A DNA stretch of 64,000 nt, taken from NCBI GenBank assembly GCA_036961205.1, contig JBALVI010000012.1:10585-74584 (forward strand), written 5' to 3'. The position numbers and the translations under genes are program-made. The notes beneath the pieces were generated by a model. That model had not been told where the DNA came from. It did no database searches and saw only the letters and a program-made list of their open reading frames with translations. Origin of the DNA: CALJFL01 sp036961205 (GTDB lineage: Bacteria; Pseudomonadota; Gammaproteobacteria; Pseudomonadales; Halieaceae). Positions 51,825-60,922 of this stretch are shown here, one piece after another. The number at the start of each line of letters is the position of its first letter. Positions within the stretch are counted from its first letter, which is position 1.

Positions 51825-53327
51825 ATGGTTTTATCGGGCATGGACTACTCGAGTCTGGAATGTTTATACACAGCGGAACAGACTCAGGCACTTGATTCAG
51901 CGGCGATTCATGGTCAGGGAATCCCGGGGATTACACTAATGGGCAGGGCAGCTCAAGCCAGTTTTGACTGTCTGCTAAGACTATGGCCCCACATGGATTC
52001 CGTGCAGGTGCTCTGTGGCACCGGTAATAATGGCGGCGATGGTTATTTACTCGCGGATATAGCCCACAAGCGCGGCATTGATGTGACAGTGTGGCAATTG
52101 GGAGACGCTGACAAAATTAGTGGTGACGCGGCGCTCGCGCAGCAGCAGGCCCTTGGTAACGGTGTTGAAATTCGGGCATTTCATACCGGATGTCTGGCTA
52201 ATTCGGGGGTGGTTGTCGATGCGATGCTCGGTACTGGCCTTTCTGGGAATTTACGCGAGCCGTTTGCGGGCGCCGTTAATGAGGTTAATGCACTCGATGT
52301 GCCGGTGCTGGCCATCGATATCCCGTCTGGGCTTTGCGCTGATAGCGGTAGAATTCTAGGCGTTGCGGTGAAGGCCGAGGCTACCGTGACGTTCATCGGT
52401 TTAAAGCGTGGCATGGTTACCGCTAGCGGCCAGGATCATGTTGGCGAATTGCAGTTCTCCAGCCTGGGTGTTCCTCCCGGTGTTTATGAGGCAGTTCCCA
52501 CACAGGATCATTTGCTCGACCTATCGAGTTTGCTGGAACAGTTCCCGGAGCGTCCCGCGTTATCCCACAAAGGCTCCTATGGCAGAGTATTGATCATCGG
52601 AGGTGGCGAGGGAATGGCTGGTGCGGCGGCGCTGGCTGGCGAAGCCGCACTGCGCTGCGGTGCAGGGCTGGTAGCGGTCGCCACACGTGTTGAGCATGTA
52701 CCTGCACTGGTTGCACGGACTCCTGAGCTAATGGTCAGTGGCGTACGCTCAGGGCTTGAGCTGCAACCCATGGTAGATTTGGCCACTGTGCTGGTTATCG
52801 GCCCAGGACTGGGGACCACAGCCTGGTCTGAGCAACTGCTCCAGGTCGCGCTAGCGAGTGGTAAACCCATGGTTATTGATGCCGATGCCTTAAATCTGTT
52901 GGCTCGTGATCAAGGGGCATTCGAAATACCGCAGCAGGGCTGGGTGTTGACGCCACATCCAGGTGAAGCTGCCCGCTTGCTGAATGTCAGTAGTGGGGAG
53001 GTGCAGATGGATCGATTTAACGCCGCCCGCGAATTACAGCGCCGCTATGGTGGCGTAATAGTGCTTAAGGGCAATGGCAGCCTGGTGGCGAGTAGCGAGC
53101 GAGTGGGAGTCAGCGATTACGGTAATCCGGGCATGGCCAGCGGCGGCATGGGCGATGTGCTTAGTGGGGTTCTGGGCGCGCTGTTGGCTCAGGGGTTGGC
53201 ACCAGCAGATGCAGCCAGCCTGGGAGTTTGTGTACACGGTGCTGCTGCCGATATTGCAGCCGAAGAGGGCGTGCGGGGATTAATGGCCTCCGACCTGATG
53301 TCACCCCTGCGGACATTGCTGGGCTGA
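51825..53327 (+). CDS. nnr: Bifunctional NAD(P)H-hydrate epimerase and dehydratase
   Basis: A 500-residue repair enzyme that restores NAD(P)H damaged by hydration. The N-terminal YjeF epimerase domain is about 10-215 (VLCGTGNNGGDGYLLADIAH, VVDAMLGTGLSGNLREPF), and the C-terminal ADP-dependent dehydratase domain about 235-495 (GRVLIIGGGEGMAGAAALAG, GNPGMASGGMGDVLSGVLGA). An ATG at 51840 could be the true start, which would remove five residues. Its TGA stop is directly followed by the tsaE ATG. Confidence 0.96.
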   Translation: MVLSGMDYSSLECLYTAEQTQALDSAAIHGQGIPGITLMGRAAQASFDCLLRLWPHMDSVQVLCGTGNNGGDGYLLADIAHKRGIDVTVWQLGDADKISGDAALAQQQALGNGVEIRAFHTGCLANSGVVVDAMLGTGLSGNLREPFAGAVNEVNALDVPVLAIDIPSGLCADSGRILGVAVKAEATVTFIGLKRGMVTASGQDHVGELQFSSLGVPPGVYEAVPTQDHLLDLSSLLEQFPERPALSHKGSYGRVLIIGGGEGMAGAAALAGEAALRCGAGLVAVATRVEHVPALVARTPELMVSGVRSGLELQPMVDLATVLVIGPGLGTTAWSEQLLQVALASGKPMVIDADALNLLARDQGAFEIPQQGWVLTPHPGEAARLLNVSSGEVQMDRFNAARELQRRYGGVIVLKGNGSLVASSERVGVSDYGNPGMASGGMGDVLSGVLGALLAQGLAPADAASLGVCVHGAAADIAAEEGVRGLMASDLMSPLRTLLG

Positions 53328-53807
53328 ATGGTGGAAATTACCTATACAGCTCCGGACGAAGAGGCCATGGTGGCGCTTGGTGCCAAGCTGGCCGGCGCCC
53401 TCAGAGGTGGGCTGACGGTCTACCTCAATGGTGACCTGGGCATGGGCAAAACCACCCTGGCGCGTGGCATAGTGCAGGCGTCTGGGCACGAGGGAGCAGT
53501 CAAGAGTCCGACCTACACGCTGGTTGAGCCTTATGAATTGGAGGGTCTCACGATCTACCATTTCGATCTCTATCGGCTGGGGTCTGCCGAAGAGCTGGAG
53601 TTTATGGGCATTCGTGACTATTTTGGGTCACATTCACTGGCGCTGCTGGAGTGGCCCGAACGGGGACAGGGAATTTTGCCCCCGGGTGATTTAGTGATTA
53701 CCATAGAGCGACAGGGTTTGGGCCGCAGTGTGACTATTTACGCTGCCACGTCTGCAGGTGTTGACGTGCTTAGCGATCTCGGGGGAGATGGCTCAAATCC
53801 AAACTGA
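53328..53807 (+). CDS. tsaE: tRNA threonylcarbamoyladenosine biosynthesis ATPase TsaE
   Basis: TsaE is the ATPase of the TsaB-TsaD-TsaE complex that makes t6A in tRNAs. It has 159 residues. Walker A is LNGDLGMGKTTLARG (34-48), followed by SPTYTLVEPY, HFDLYRLGSAEELEFMG and LLEWPERG, all diagnostic. The start follows the nnr stop with no gap, implying translational coupling. Confidence 0.96.
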   Translation: MVEITYTAPDEEAMVALGAKLAGALRGGLTVYLNGDLGMGKTTLARGIVQASGHEGAVKSPTYTLVEPYELEGLTIYHFDLYRLGSAEELEFMGIRDYFGSHSLALLEWPERGQGILPPGDLVITIERQGLGRSVTIYAATSAGVDVLSDLGGDGSNPN

Positions 53808-53857
53808 CAATAACGACAACGTCCCACTGTACAGACACTGTGCCGGGCGGGAGTGAC

Positions 53858-55165
53858 ATGAACAGGCTGTTCGGGATCCTGGTGGTTCTGGGTTATATAC
53901 TGACACCCGTGGTGTGGGCGGCTCAGGTGCACGATGTGCGCTTGTGGCGCGCGCCGGATCACACACGGGTTGTTTTTGACCTCGACGGCCCGACGTCGCA
54001 CAAATTACTGGTGCTCGAAAATCCCGGGCGCATTGTTGTTGATCTCACTGATACCCGCTTAACAGCCAGCCTTGATGGGCTGAAACTCACCGATACCCCT
54101 ATTAGCAACATCCGTACAGGGGTGCGTGAAGGCGATGATCTACGGGTTGTGTTCGAGACATCGACTAAGGTCACTCCTCGCAGTTTTGTCCTCAAGGCCA
54201 ATGACAAGGCCGGCGATCGCCTGGTATTGGATCTTTATGATCAGGTTGGAAAGTCCACAGCCTCCGTTAAGAAAAGCGTTGCTCAGCCCTCGGCTAAACG
54301 CGATATTATCGTCGCTATTGATGCCGGACACGGAGGTGAAGACCCCGGTGCTCTGGGACCCAAGCGCCTGCGTGAGAAAGACGTAGTGCTGGGTATCGCC
54401 AAGGAACTGCATAAACTGTTTGACCGGGATTCGGGTTTTCGACCCACTCTGATTCGCAGCGGTGACTATTACATTAGCCTGAGAGGGCGGCGTGAGTTAG
54501 CGCGTAAACGTCAGGCCGATTTGTTTGTGTCTGTGCATGCCGATGCCTTCAAACGTAAGGAGGCTCATGGCGCTTCTGTTTATGCCCTGTCTACCCGAGG
54601 TGCAACAAGTACTGCAGCCAGCTATCTGGCTCAGCGCGAGAATGCCGCTGACCTGGTGGGTGGGGTGAGCCTGTCGGATAAAGATGATTTGCTGGCCGGG
54701 GTATTGGCTGATCTGTCTATGACATCCACTCTCGATACCAGTTTGAAGATGGGCGACAGAGTGCTGCGCAAAATGGATACTATCGCCCACTTACACAAAA
54801 AAAGGGTGGAGCAGGCCGGGTTTGCCGTGCTGAAATCCCCCGATATTCCTTCCATTTTGGTTGAGACCGGATTTATTTCTAACCCGGCTGAGGCTAGCAG
54901 GCTGGCCACTCGCAGCTACCAGCAAAAGATGGCGCGAATGATTCATGCAGGACTGAAAGATTACTTCCTCGATCACCCCCCGTCAGGCACCTTGTTAGCA
55001 TGGCAGAAGCAGCAGGGCGGGCGGCAGTACACTATCGCCAGCGGTGATACACTGTCGGATATCGCCCAAAGATTTAATATTTCGGTGAATGATCTCAAGG
55101 ATCACAACAGCCTGAATGGTACCCGTATTCTGGTGGGCCAAAAGCTAACCATTCCAACAACCTGA
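53858..55165 (+). CDS. amiB: N-acetylmuramoyl-L-alanine amidase with AMIN and LysM domains
   Basis: A periplasmic zinc amidase that cuts peptide from glycan strands at the division septum. I choose the ATG at 53858 (435 residues), which has GGGAG before it; a GTG at 53840 would only extend the signal. A signal peptide (about 1-22) is followed by an AMIN domain (about 22-130), the Amidase_3 domain (about 145-360; IVAIDAGHGGEDPGALGP and SILVETGFISNPAEA), and a C-terminal LysM (about 385-432; YTIASGDTLSDIAQRFN). I use the name amiB because of the E. coli gene order; E. coli AmiB itself lacks LysM. Confidence 0.95.
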   Translation: MNRLFGILVVLGYILTPVVWAAQVHDVRLWRAPDHTRVVFDLDGPTSHKLLVLENPGRIVVDLTDTRLTASLDGLKLTDTPISNIRTGVREGDDLRVVFETSTKVTPRSFVLKANDKAGDRLVLDLYDQVGKSTASVKKSVAQPSAKRDIIVAIDAGHGGEDPGALGPKRLREKDVVLGIAKELHKLFDRDSGFRPTLIRSGDYYISLRGRRELARKRQADLFVSVHADAFKRKEAHGASVYALSTRGATSTAASYLAQRENAADLVGGVSLSDKDDLLAGVLADLSMTSTLDTSLKMGDRVLRKMDTIAHLHKKRVEQAGFAVLKSPDIPSILVETGFISNPAEASRLATRSYQQKMARMIHAGLKDYFLDHPPSGTLLAWQKQQGGRQYTIASGDTLSDIAQRFNISVNDLKDHNSLNGTRILVGQKLTIPTT

Positions 55166-55180
55166 TACTCCGGATCAAGA

Positions 55181-57019
55181 ATGTCCCGCATACAACGCCT
55201 GTCGACCCGACTGGCCAACCAGATTGCCGCCGGTGAAGTCGTAGAACGTCCGGCTTCGGTGGTTAAAGAAGTTCTGGAAAATAGTCTGGATGCCCTCGCT
55301 ACACGCATAGAAATCGATGTTGAAGCGGGCGGCACCAAGCTCATTAAAATTCGTGATAACGGCGTGGGAATTGACCCCGAGGATTTACCGCTGGCGATGT
55401 CGCGTCATGCCACCAGCAAGATTGCCTCGTTGGAAGATCTGGAGCAGGTGCTTAGCCTGGGCTTCCGCGGTGAGGCTCTGGCGAGTATCGGTTCGGTGTC
55501 TCGATTAGCGCTTACCAGTAATAACAGTGATGTGGGCAGTGAGGGCAGGGTGGCAATCTGCGAAGGCCGCGAGATGGAAGTGCAGTCGAGGCCGGCACCC
55601 CATCCCCGGGGTACCAGTGTCGAAGTGCGAGACCTGTTTTTCAACACCCCTGCCAGACGCAAATTTCTGCGTACCGAGAAAACCGAATTCAAACACCTTG
55701 AAGAAGTGGTCAAACGTCTCGCCCTGTCGCGATTTGATGTTGGCTTCAGCCTGCGGCATAACGGCAAGGTCATTCACAACCTGAACGCGGGGTCCAGTGA
55801 GAGCGAAAAGCGGCGTCGAATCGCGACAGTTTGTGGCCCTGCATTCATGGAGCAGGCAATTTATCTAGAGACCGATTTGCCCGATTTCAAGCTCTGGGGG
55901 TGGGTTGGCCTGCCCACTTTCTCGAGAAGTCAGGCAGACCTGCAGTACTTTTTTGTGAACGGCAGAGTGATTCGGGATCGACTGGTGGCCCATGCGGTTA
56001 AGCAGGCATACCGCGACGTGCTCTATCACGGCCGCCATCCAGCTTTCGTGCTTTATCTGGAGCTTGACCCGGCACTGGTCGATGTCAACGTTCATCCTGG
56101 TAAGCACGAGGTTCGCTTTCGGGACGGTCGAACTGTGCACAACTTTATCTTCAGCAGCCTGCACCGCGCTTTGGCTGATGTGCGTCCGGCCGATCAGGTC
56201 CCCGAGCACATTGTGCCGGCTGAGGAGGGCGGTACCATCAATACGCTCACCGGTGAGATTTCCAGTCAGGGCGGGCTGGCTTGGGGCGCGTCAGCAGTAC
56301 CTGGTAGCCCGGCCACCTACCGGCCCGGGGCCGGAATCCCGTCAGGTGCAGCAAGGGAGCAGATTCGCAGCTACGGCCAATTGCACCCCCCTGTGCAACA
56401 GCCGGGTTTGCCTGAGCAGTCGGCGGAGGAGCAAGTTCCCCCCCTGGGGTATGCGCTGGCCCAGTTAATGGGTATTTATATTCTGGCAGAGAATGCCATC
56501 GGCCTGATCTTGGTGGATATGCATGCCGCCCATGAGCGGATTACGTATGAGCGGCTGAAGCTGGCGCGTGATAGCGAGGGCATTAGAAGTCAGCCGTTGC
56601 TGGTTCCGCAGGCGGTGGCGGTGAGTCAGCGCGAGGTAGAGGTGGCGGCGGATCACGCTGCGCTGTTTGAGCGCCTGGGCATGGCGGTGGATGTCGGCGG
56701 GGAAGAGAGTCTGCTCATTCGGCAAATTCCGGTAGCTCTGCGCGATTCTGATGTGGAGCAATTGCTGAGGGATGTGTTGTCCGACCTTATCGAGTATGGC
56801 AGCTCAGACCGAATTGAAGCCCACCTCGATGAGATATTGTCGACCATGGCCTGTCACGGCTCGGTGCGTGCCAACCGGCGATTGACCTTGCCGGAAATGA
56901 ATGCGCTGCTGCGGGATATGGAGGAAACGGAGCGTTCCGGCCAGTGTAATCACGGTCGACCTACCTGGACCCAACTTAGCCTGGAAGAACTCGATAAGCT
57001 CTTTCTGCGCGGTCGGTAG
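55181..57019 (+). CDS. mutL: DNA mismatch repair protein MutL, probably with endonuclease site
   Basis: A 612-residue MutL. The N-terminal GHKL ATPase (1 to about 330) shows KIRDNGVGIDPEDL, RHATSKI and LGFRGEALASIGSV. The middle linker is Pro/Gly-rich (about 355-415). The C-terminal domain has VDMHAAHERITYE, which fits the DQHA-x2-E-x4-E endonuclease motif, plus MACHGSVRANRRL and CNHGRPTW; E. coli MutL lacks these but pseudomonads and most non-MutH bacteria have them. This suggests methyl-independent nicking by MutL, though a mutH cannot be ruled out elsewhere. It is followed by miaA after 2 bases. Confidence 0.96.
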   Translation: MSRIQRLSTRLANQIAAGEVVERPASVVKEVLENSLDALATRIEIDVEAGGTKLIKIRDNGVGIDPEDLPLAMSRHATSKIASLEDLEQVLSLGFRGEALASIGSVSRLALTSNNSDVGSEGRVAICEGREMEVQSRPAPHPRGTSVEVRDLFFNTPARRKFLRTEKTEFKHLEEVVKRLALSRFDVGFSLRHNGKVIHNLNAGSSESEKRRRIATVCGPAFMEQAIYLETDLPDFKLWGWVGLPTFSRSQADLQYFFVNGRVIRDRLVAHAVKQAYRDVLYHGRHPAFVLYLELDPALVDVNVHPGKHEVRFRDGRTVHNFIFSSLHRALADVRPADQVPEHIVPAEEGGTINTLTGEISSQGGLAWGASAVPGSPATYRPGAGIPSGAAREQIRSYGQLHPPVQQPGLPEQSAEEQVPPLGYALAQLMGIYILAENAIGLILVDMHAAHERITYERLKLARDSEGIRSQPLLVPQAVAVSQREVEVAADHAALFERLGMAVDVGGEESLLIRQIPVALRDSDVEQLLRDVLSDLIEYGSSDRIEAHLDEILSTMACHGSVRANRRLTLPEMNALLRDMEETERSGQCNHGRPTWTQLSLEELDKLFLRGR

Positions 57020-57021
57020 GT

Positions 57022-57984
57022 ATGACCAAGCCACGTATGCTCTGCCTGATGGGGCCTACTGCATCCGGCAAAACCGATCTGGCTATCGCACTGGCGCAGG
57101 CCCTGAATTGTGAGTTGATCAGCGTGGACTCCGCGCTGGTCTACCGGGGATTGGATATCGGCAGCGCCAAGCCCGCCTACCCCCACCACCTTGTTGATAT
57201 ACGCGAGCCAGCGGATGTCTATTCCGCTGCTGATTTTGCCGCAGATGCCAATACCCTGGCTGATGAAATTTGCAGTCGTGGCAAGACCCCTCTGCTGGTG
57301 GGGGGCACCATGCTCTATTTCAAAGCTTTTTTGCAGGGCTTGTCTGACATGCCGGCCGCTGATCCAGAAATTCGGGCTCAGATAGAGGCTGACGCGCTAT
57401 TGCGAGGTTGGCCCGATCTGCATGCTGAACTGGCCCGGGTTGACCCTGAAGCCGCGTCGCGGATTCACCCCAATCATTCACAGCGATTGGCGCGCGCACT
57501 TGAAGTCTTTCGCGCCAGCGGTGTGCCTATCAGCCAGTGGCAGCAAGTTCAGCCTGATGATGTGCCTACAAATCGATACGATGTCGTGCAACTGGCGATA
57601 TGCCCTGGTGACAGGGCCGTGTTACATAGGCGGATTGCGCTGCGCTTCGAGCAAATGATGGCAGCGGACTTCCTTGGGGAGGTGCGAGGCTTATATGCGC
57701 AAAAGGGTCTTCATGCCGATCTGCCGGCCATACGTGCGGTGGGTTATCGCCAGCTGTGGCAGCATCTGAACGGAGAAATCGATCTCGAGGAAGCGGTTGA
57801 GAGGGCGATAGCTGCCACCCGGCAGCTGGCCAAGAGACAGCTAACCTGGCTGCGTAAATGGCCGGATCTGGAATGGATTTACACTGATGAGTACGGGAAC
57901 GTAGCCGAATCCACGCTGTCTGAGCATGCGGGTGCAGAAACTTTCGACGATCCATGTGATCTGGTCTTGAACTATCTGACGTAA
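57022..57984 (+). CDS. miaA: tRNA dimethylallyltransferase
   Basis: MiaA adds a dimethylallyl group to A37 of tRNAs reading UNN codons. It has 320 residues. The P-loop is MGPTASGKTDLAIALA (about 10-25), followed by SVDSALVYRGLDIGSAKP, PHHLVDIREPADVYSAADF, LVGGTMLYFKAFLQGL and AIRAVGYRQLWQHL near 237, all typical. It is separated from hfq by 152 bases with a likely separate hfq promoter. Confidence 0.97.
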   Translation: MTKPRMLCLMGPTASGKTDLAIALAQALNCELISVDSALVYRGLDIGSAKPAYPHHLVDIREPADVYSAADFAADANTLADEICSRGKTPLLVGGTMLYFKAFLQGLSDMPAADPEIRAQIEADALLRGWPDLHAELARVDPEAASRIHPNHSQRLARALEVFRASGVPISQWQQVQPDDVPTNRYDVVQLAICPGDRAVLHRRIALRFEQMMAADFLGEVRGLYAQKGLHADLPAIRAVGYRQLWQHLNGEIDLEEAVERAIAATRQLAKRQLTWLRKWPDLEWIYTDEYGNVAESTLSEHAGAETFDDPCDLVLNYLT

Positions 57985-58012
57985 AACCCCATGTACTATG
58001 CTGTTGGTGTTC

Positions 58013-58130
58013 TATAATGAAGCCAGCGGTATCTAGGACACATCGTTTGTCCTTGGCGGCATACAGCCGCATCTGGTGGAAGATATACGCCAGTTTTATT
58101 TTTTTCGGCTCCATTTGAGCCTAGTAGGAG
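58013..58130 (+). promoter_or_regulatory. hfq promoter -10 box and structured leader
   Basis: A perfect -10 box TATAAT is at 58013-58018; I found no good -35 box. The leader to the hfq ATG is about 110 bases and contains a hairpin AGGACA / TGTCCT with a 7-base loop (58035-58053), a U-rich tract (58094-58105) and a second hairpin GGCTC / GAGCC (58107-58121) that ends just before the ribosome site AGGAG (58126-58130). In E. coli hfq mRNA is repressed by Hfq binding its own leader; this leader has the right elements for that, but it is inference. Confidence 0.45.
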
Positions 58131-58136
58131 ATAGCC

Positions 58137-58391
58137 ATGTCAAAAGGGCACACGCTACAAGACCCTTACCTGAACATTCTGCGTAAGGAACGGGTTCCTG
58201 TTTCAATATATCTGGTCAACGGCATCAAGCTGCAGGGACAAATCGAATCCTTTGATCAATTTGTGGTTTTGCTGAAGAATACCGTCAGCCAGATGGTCTA
58301 TAAGCACGCCATATCCACTGTCGTGCCATCGCGGGTGGTGCGCATACCTATGCAAAACCCCCCTGAAGAGGACGACGTTGACGATAGCTGA
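58137..58391 (+). CDS. hfq: RNA chaperone Hfq
   Basis: An Sm-like hexameric protein that pairs small RNAs with mRNAs. It has 84 residues. The Sm1 motif is VSIYLVNGIKLQGQIESFDQF (about 22-42, quoted here as the region) and the Sm2 motif YKHAISTVVPSRVV; QDPYLN near the start is also conserved. The C-terminal tail is short and acidic (NPPEEDDVDDS), as in pseudomonads, unlike the long E. coli tail. Confidence 0.98.
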   Translation: MSKGHTLQDPYLNILRKERVPVSIYLVNGIKLQGQIESFDQFVVLLKNTVSQMVYKHAISTVVPSRVVRIPMQNPPEEDDVDDS

Positions 58392-58456
58392 GTTCATTTA
58401 CAGCAGCCGTAATGTCGGCTGCGGTAGCAGTATCTTAGCCACACGCCGAGGTAAAT

Positions 58457-59740
58457 TTGTTCTTTGAGCGACCCGATTCCGGGGAACGAGCGGTGCTCGT
58501 TCACCTGAATTTAGCCAGTGAAGACCAGCGTGAGGATCCTCGAGAATTCGAGGAGCTTGTCCTGTCCGCCGGTGGCGACCCTGTGGCCTACGTCATGGGT
58601 TCCCGGGATGCCCCTCACCCACGTGCGTTTGTGGGTAGCGGGAAGCTTGCCGAAATTGCCGACGAGGTGCTCCTCCACGAGGCAGAGATCGTAATATTCA
58701 ATCATGTGCTCAGCCCCAGCCAGGAACGTAATCTGGAGCAGGAGTTGGAATGTCGTGTGGTTGATCGCACCGGACTGATCCTGGATATTTTCGCTCAGCG
58801 AGCGCGTACCCATGAGGGTAAATTACAGGTCGAACTGGCCCAACTTGAGCATATGAGCACTCGATTGGTGCGCGGCTGGACCCACCTGGAGCGCCAGAAG
58901 GGCGGTATCGGCCTGCGCGGTGGACCGGGTGAAACACAGTTGGAGACAGACCGACGCTTGCTGCGAGTCCGCATCAAATCAATTATCGCCCGTCTGGAAA
59001 AAGTACACAAACAAAGGGATCAGGGCCGCCGTTCACGACGCCGGGCTGAGATACCGACCGTGTCGCTGGTCGGTTATACTAACGCTGGCAAGTCCACCCT
59101 GTTTAATCGACTCACTGACGCCGAGGTCTTTGTCGCCGATCAGTTGTTTGCGACCCTGGACCCAACTTTGCGTAAGCTGGAGCTGGAGCACACCGGCCCG
59201 GTGGTATTGGCCGATACAGTTGGTTTTATCGCGCACCTCCCGCACAAGCTGGTAGAGGCTTTTAAAGCAACGCTCGAAGAAACCCGTAACGCCGATTTGT
59301 TGCTACATGTTATTGACGCTGCGACGGACGAACGAGACGGCAATATTTTGCAGGTGGAAGAAGTGCTGGCTGAAATTGGCGCCGATGAAATTCCTCAGCT
59401 CAGGGTATACAACAAAATCGATTTGCTGGAGCAGGAACCTCGAATTGATCGTGACGAGTCGGGCAGACCCGAAAGAGTCTGGCTCAGTGCCGTCACCGGT
59501 GAGGGCCGGGAGCTACTGCTACAGGCAATTGCTGAGCTAGTTGGTCAGGATATGGTGTCAGAACAGGTGACTCTCAATCCTGATCAGGGTAAATTGCGCG
59601 CAGCGCTTTATCAGCTGGGCGCAGTGGAAACAGAACAATACGGCGAGGATGGGTTGGCCCACCTGAGTGTCCGCTTGCCTCGTGCTGACTGGAATCGACT
59701 AATGTCGGTGGAGCATAGCTCCTCCGGCGTTAAAATCTGA
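58457..59740 (+). CDS. hflX: Ribosome-associated GTPase HflX
   Basis: HflX splits stalled ribosomes. The protein has 427 residues. The start is a TTG at 58457 (MFFERPDSGERAVLV) with GAGG seven bases before; no ATG is close. The N-terminal HflX domain is about 10-195 (ERQKGGIGLRGGPGETQLE), and the GTPase domain has GYTNAGKSTLFNRL, DPTLRKLEL, DTVGFIAHLPH, NKIDLL and SAVTGEG. It lies between hfq and hflK as in E. coli. Confidence 0.96.
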   Translation: MFFERPDSGERAVLVHLNLASEDQREDPREFEELVLSAGGDPVAYVMGSRDAPHPRAFVGSGKLAEIADEVLLHEAEIVIFNHVLSPSQERNLEQELECRVVDRTGLILDIFAQRARTHEGKLQVELAQLEHMSTRLVRGWTHLERQKGGIGLRGGPGETQLETDRRLLRVRIKSIIARLEKVHKQRDQGRRSRRRAEIPTVSLVGYTNAGKSTLFNRLTDAEVFVADQLFATLDPTLRKLELEHTGPVVLADTVGFIAHLPHKLVEAFKATLEETRNADLLLHVIDAATDERDGNILQVEEVLAEIGADEIPQLRVYNKIDLLEQEPRIDRDESGRPERVWLSAVTGEGRELLLQAIAELVGQDMVSEQVTLNPDQGKLRAALYQLGAVETEQYGEDGLAHLSVRLPRADWNRLMSVEHSSSGVKI

Positions 59741-59773
59741 ACGACTTTTTTGACTTTTTACTAGGAGTAAATT

Positions 59774-60922
59774 ATGGCCTGGAATGAACCGGGTGGCGGT
59801 GACAACAAACCCAGGGATCCCTGGGGTGGTGGTGACCAAGGGCCCCCCGATCTCGATGAGGCGTTAAAAAAACTTCAGGAAAAACTCGGTGGCCTATTCG
59901 GCGGCGGCGGTTCTTCCTCTGGCGGTAGCGGCGGTATCTCTGCCTCTATGTTCGGTGTGCTGGCGTTAGTCGTACTGATCGTCTGGGCGGGTATGGGGCT
60001 CTACACCGTGGACCAACAGGAGCGGGGTGTCGTACTGAGGTTTGGTAAGTTCCACGAAATCGTGCAACCTGGATTGCAGTGGAACCCTCCACTCATCGAC
60101 GAGGTCACGACGGTTAATACCACTAAGGTACGTGCTGCAAGCTTTCGTGAAGTAATGCTGACGCAGGATGAAAATATCGTTGAAGTGGCACTGTCTGTTC
60201 AGTATGTGATCGATGACCCGAAACATTTTGTGCTTAAAGTACGAGATCCCGAGCGCTCGTTGCAACATGCATCGCAAAGTGCGCTACGGCATGTTGTAGG
60301 TGGCACCTCCATGGATCTCGTGTTGACCCAAGGCCGGGAACGGATTGGTTTCGAGGTTAAGGAGCGTCTTCAGGGATACCTCAATATGTACGAGACCGGT
60401 ATTCTGGTTAGCACTGTTAACGTTGATGAATCCAAGCCGCCTACGCAGGTCCAGGCAGCCTTTGATGACGTGATCAAGGCCAGAGAAGACGAGGAGCGCG
60501 TAAAGAACGAGGCCGAGGCCTATGCCAATGGCATCGTGCCGGAAGCGCGCGGTGGCGCTCAGCGCCAGATTGAGGAAGCCAGCGCATATCGCGAAGAAGT
60601 TATCGCCTTTGCGGAGGGTGAAGCTGATCGTTTTAACAAGCTGTTGATCGAATATGACAAGGCACCGGAGGTGACTCGTGAGCGCTTGTATATTGACGCC
60701 GTCCAGCGTGTTTATTCGAACACCAATAAAGTGATGGTTGATGTCGAAGGCGGCAATAACGTGATGTACCTGCCACTGGATAAAATGGCGCCCGCCGCCG
60801 CGATTGGCGCGCAGCGTAGTATGAATGTCGACAGTAGCAATATTCGAGAATTGACCAATGCCGTAACTGAGCAACTGCGCCGTGACGCAGCCGCCAGCGG
60901 TAATCGTGGAGGAGGCCGATAA
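59774..60922 (+). CDS. hflK: FtsH protease regulator HflK
   Basis: A 382-residue inner-membrane SPFH protein that forms, with HflC, the cage around the FtsH protease. A Gly/Pro/Asp-rich cytoplasmic N-terminus (1-55) precedes a transmembrane helix (about 57-77) and the prohibitin domain (VDQQERGVVLRFGKFHEIVQ). The C-terminal half is a charged helical region (EEASAYREEVIAFAEGEADR). Its stop overlaps the hflC ATG by one base (TAATG). Confidence 0.97.
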   Translation: MAWNEPGGGDNKPRDPWGGGDQGPPDLDEALKKLQEKLGGLFGGGGSSSGGSGGISASMFGVLALVVLIVWAGMGLYTVDQQERGVVLRFGKFHEIVQPGLQWNPPLIDEVTTVNTTKVRAASFREVMLTQDENIVEVALSVQYVIDDPKHFVLKVRDPERSLQHASQSALRHVVGGTSMDLVLTQGRERIGFEVKERLQGYLNMYETGILVSTVNVDESKPPTQVQAAFDDVIKAREDEERVKNEAEAYANGIVPEARGGAQRQIEEASAYREEVIAFAEGEADRFNKLLIEYDKAPEVTRERLYIDAVQRVYSNTNKVMVDVEGGNNVMYLPLDKMAPAAAIGAQRSMNVDSSNIRELTNAVTEQLRRDAAASGNRGGGR

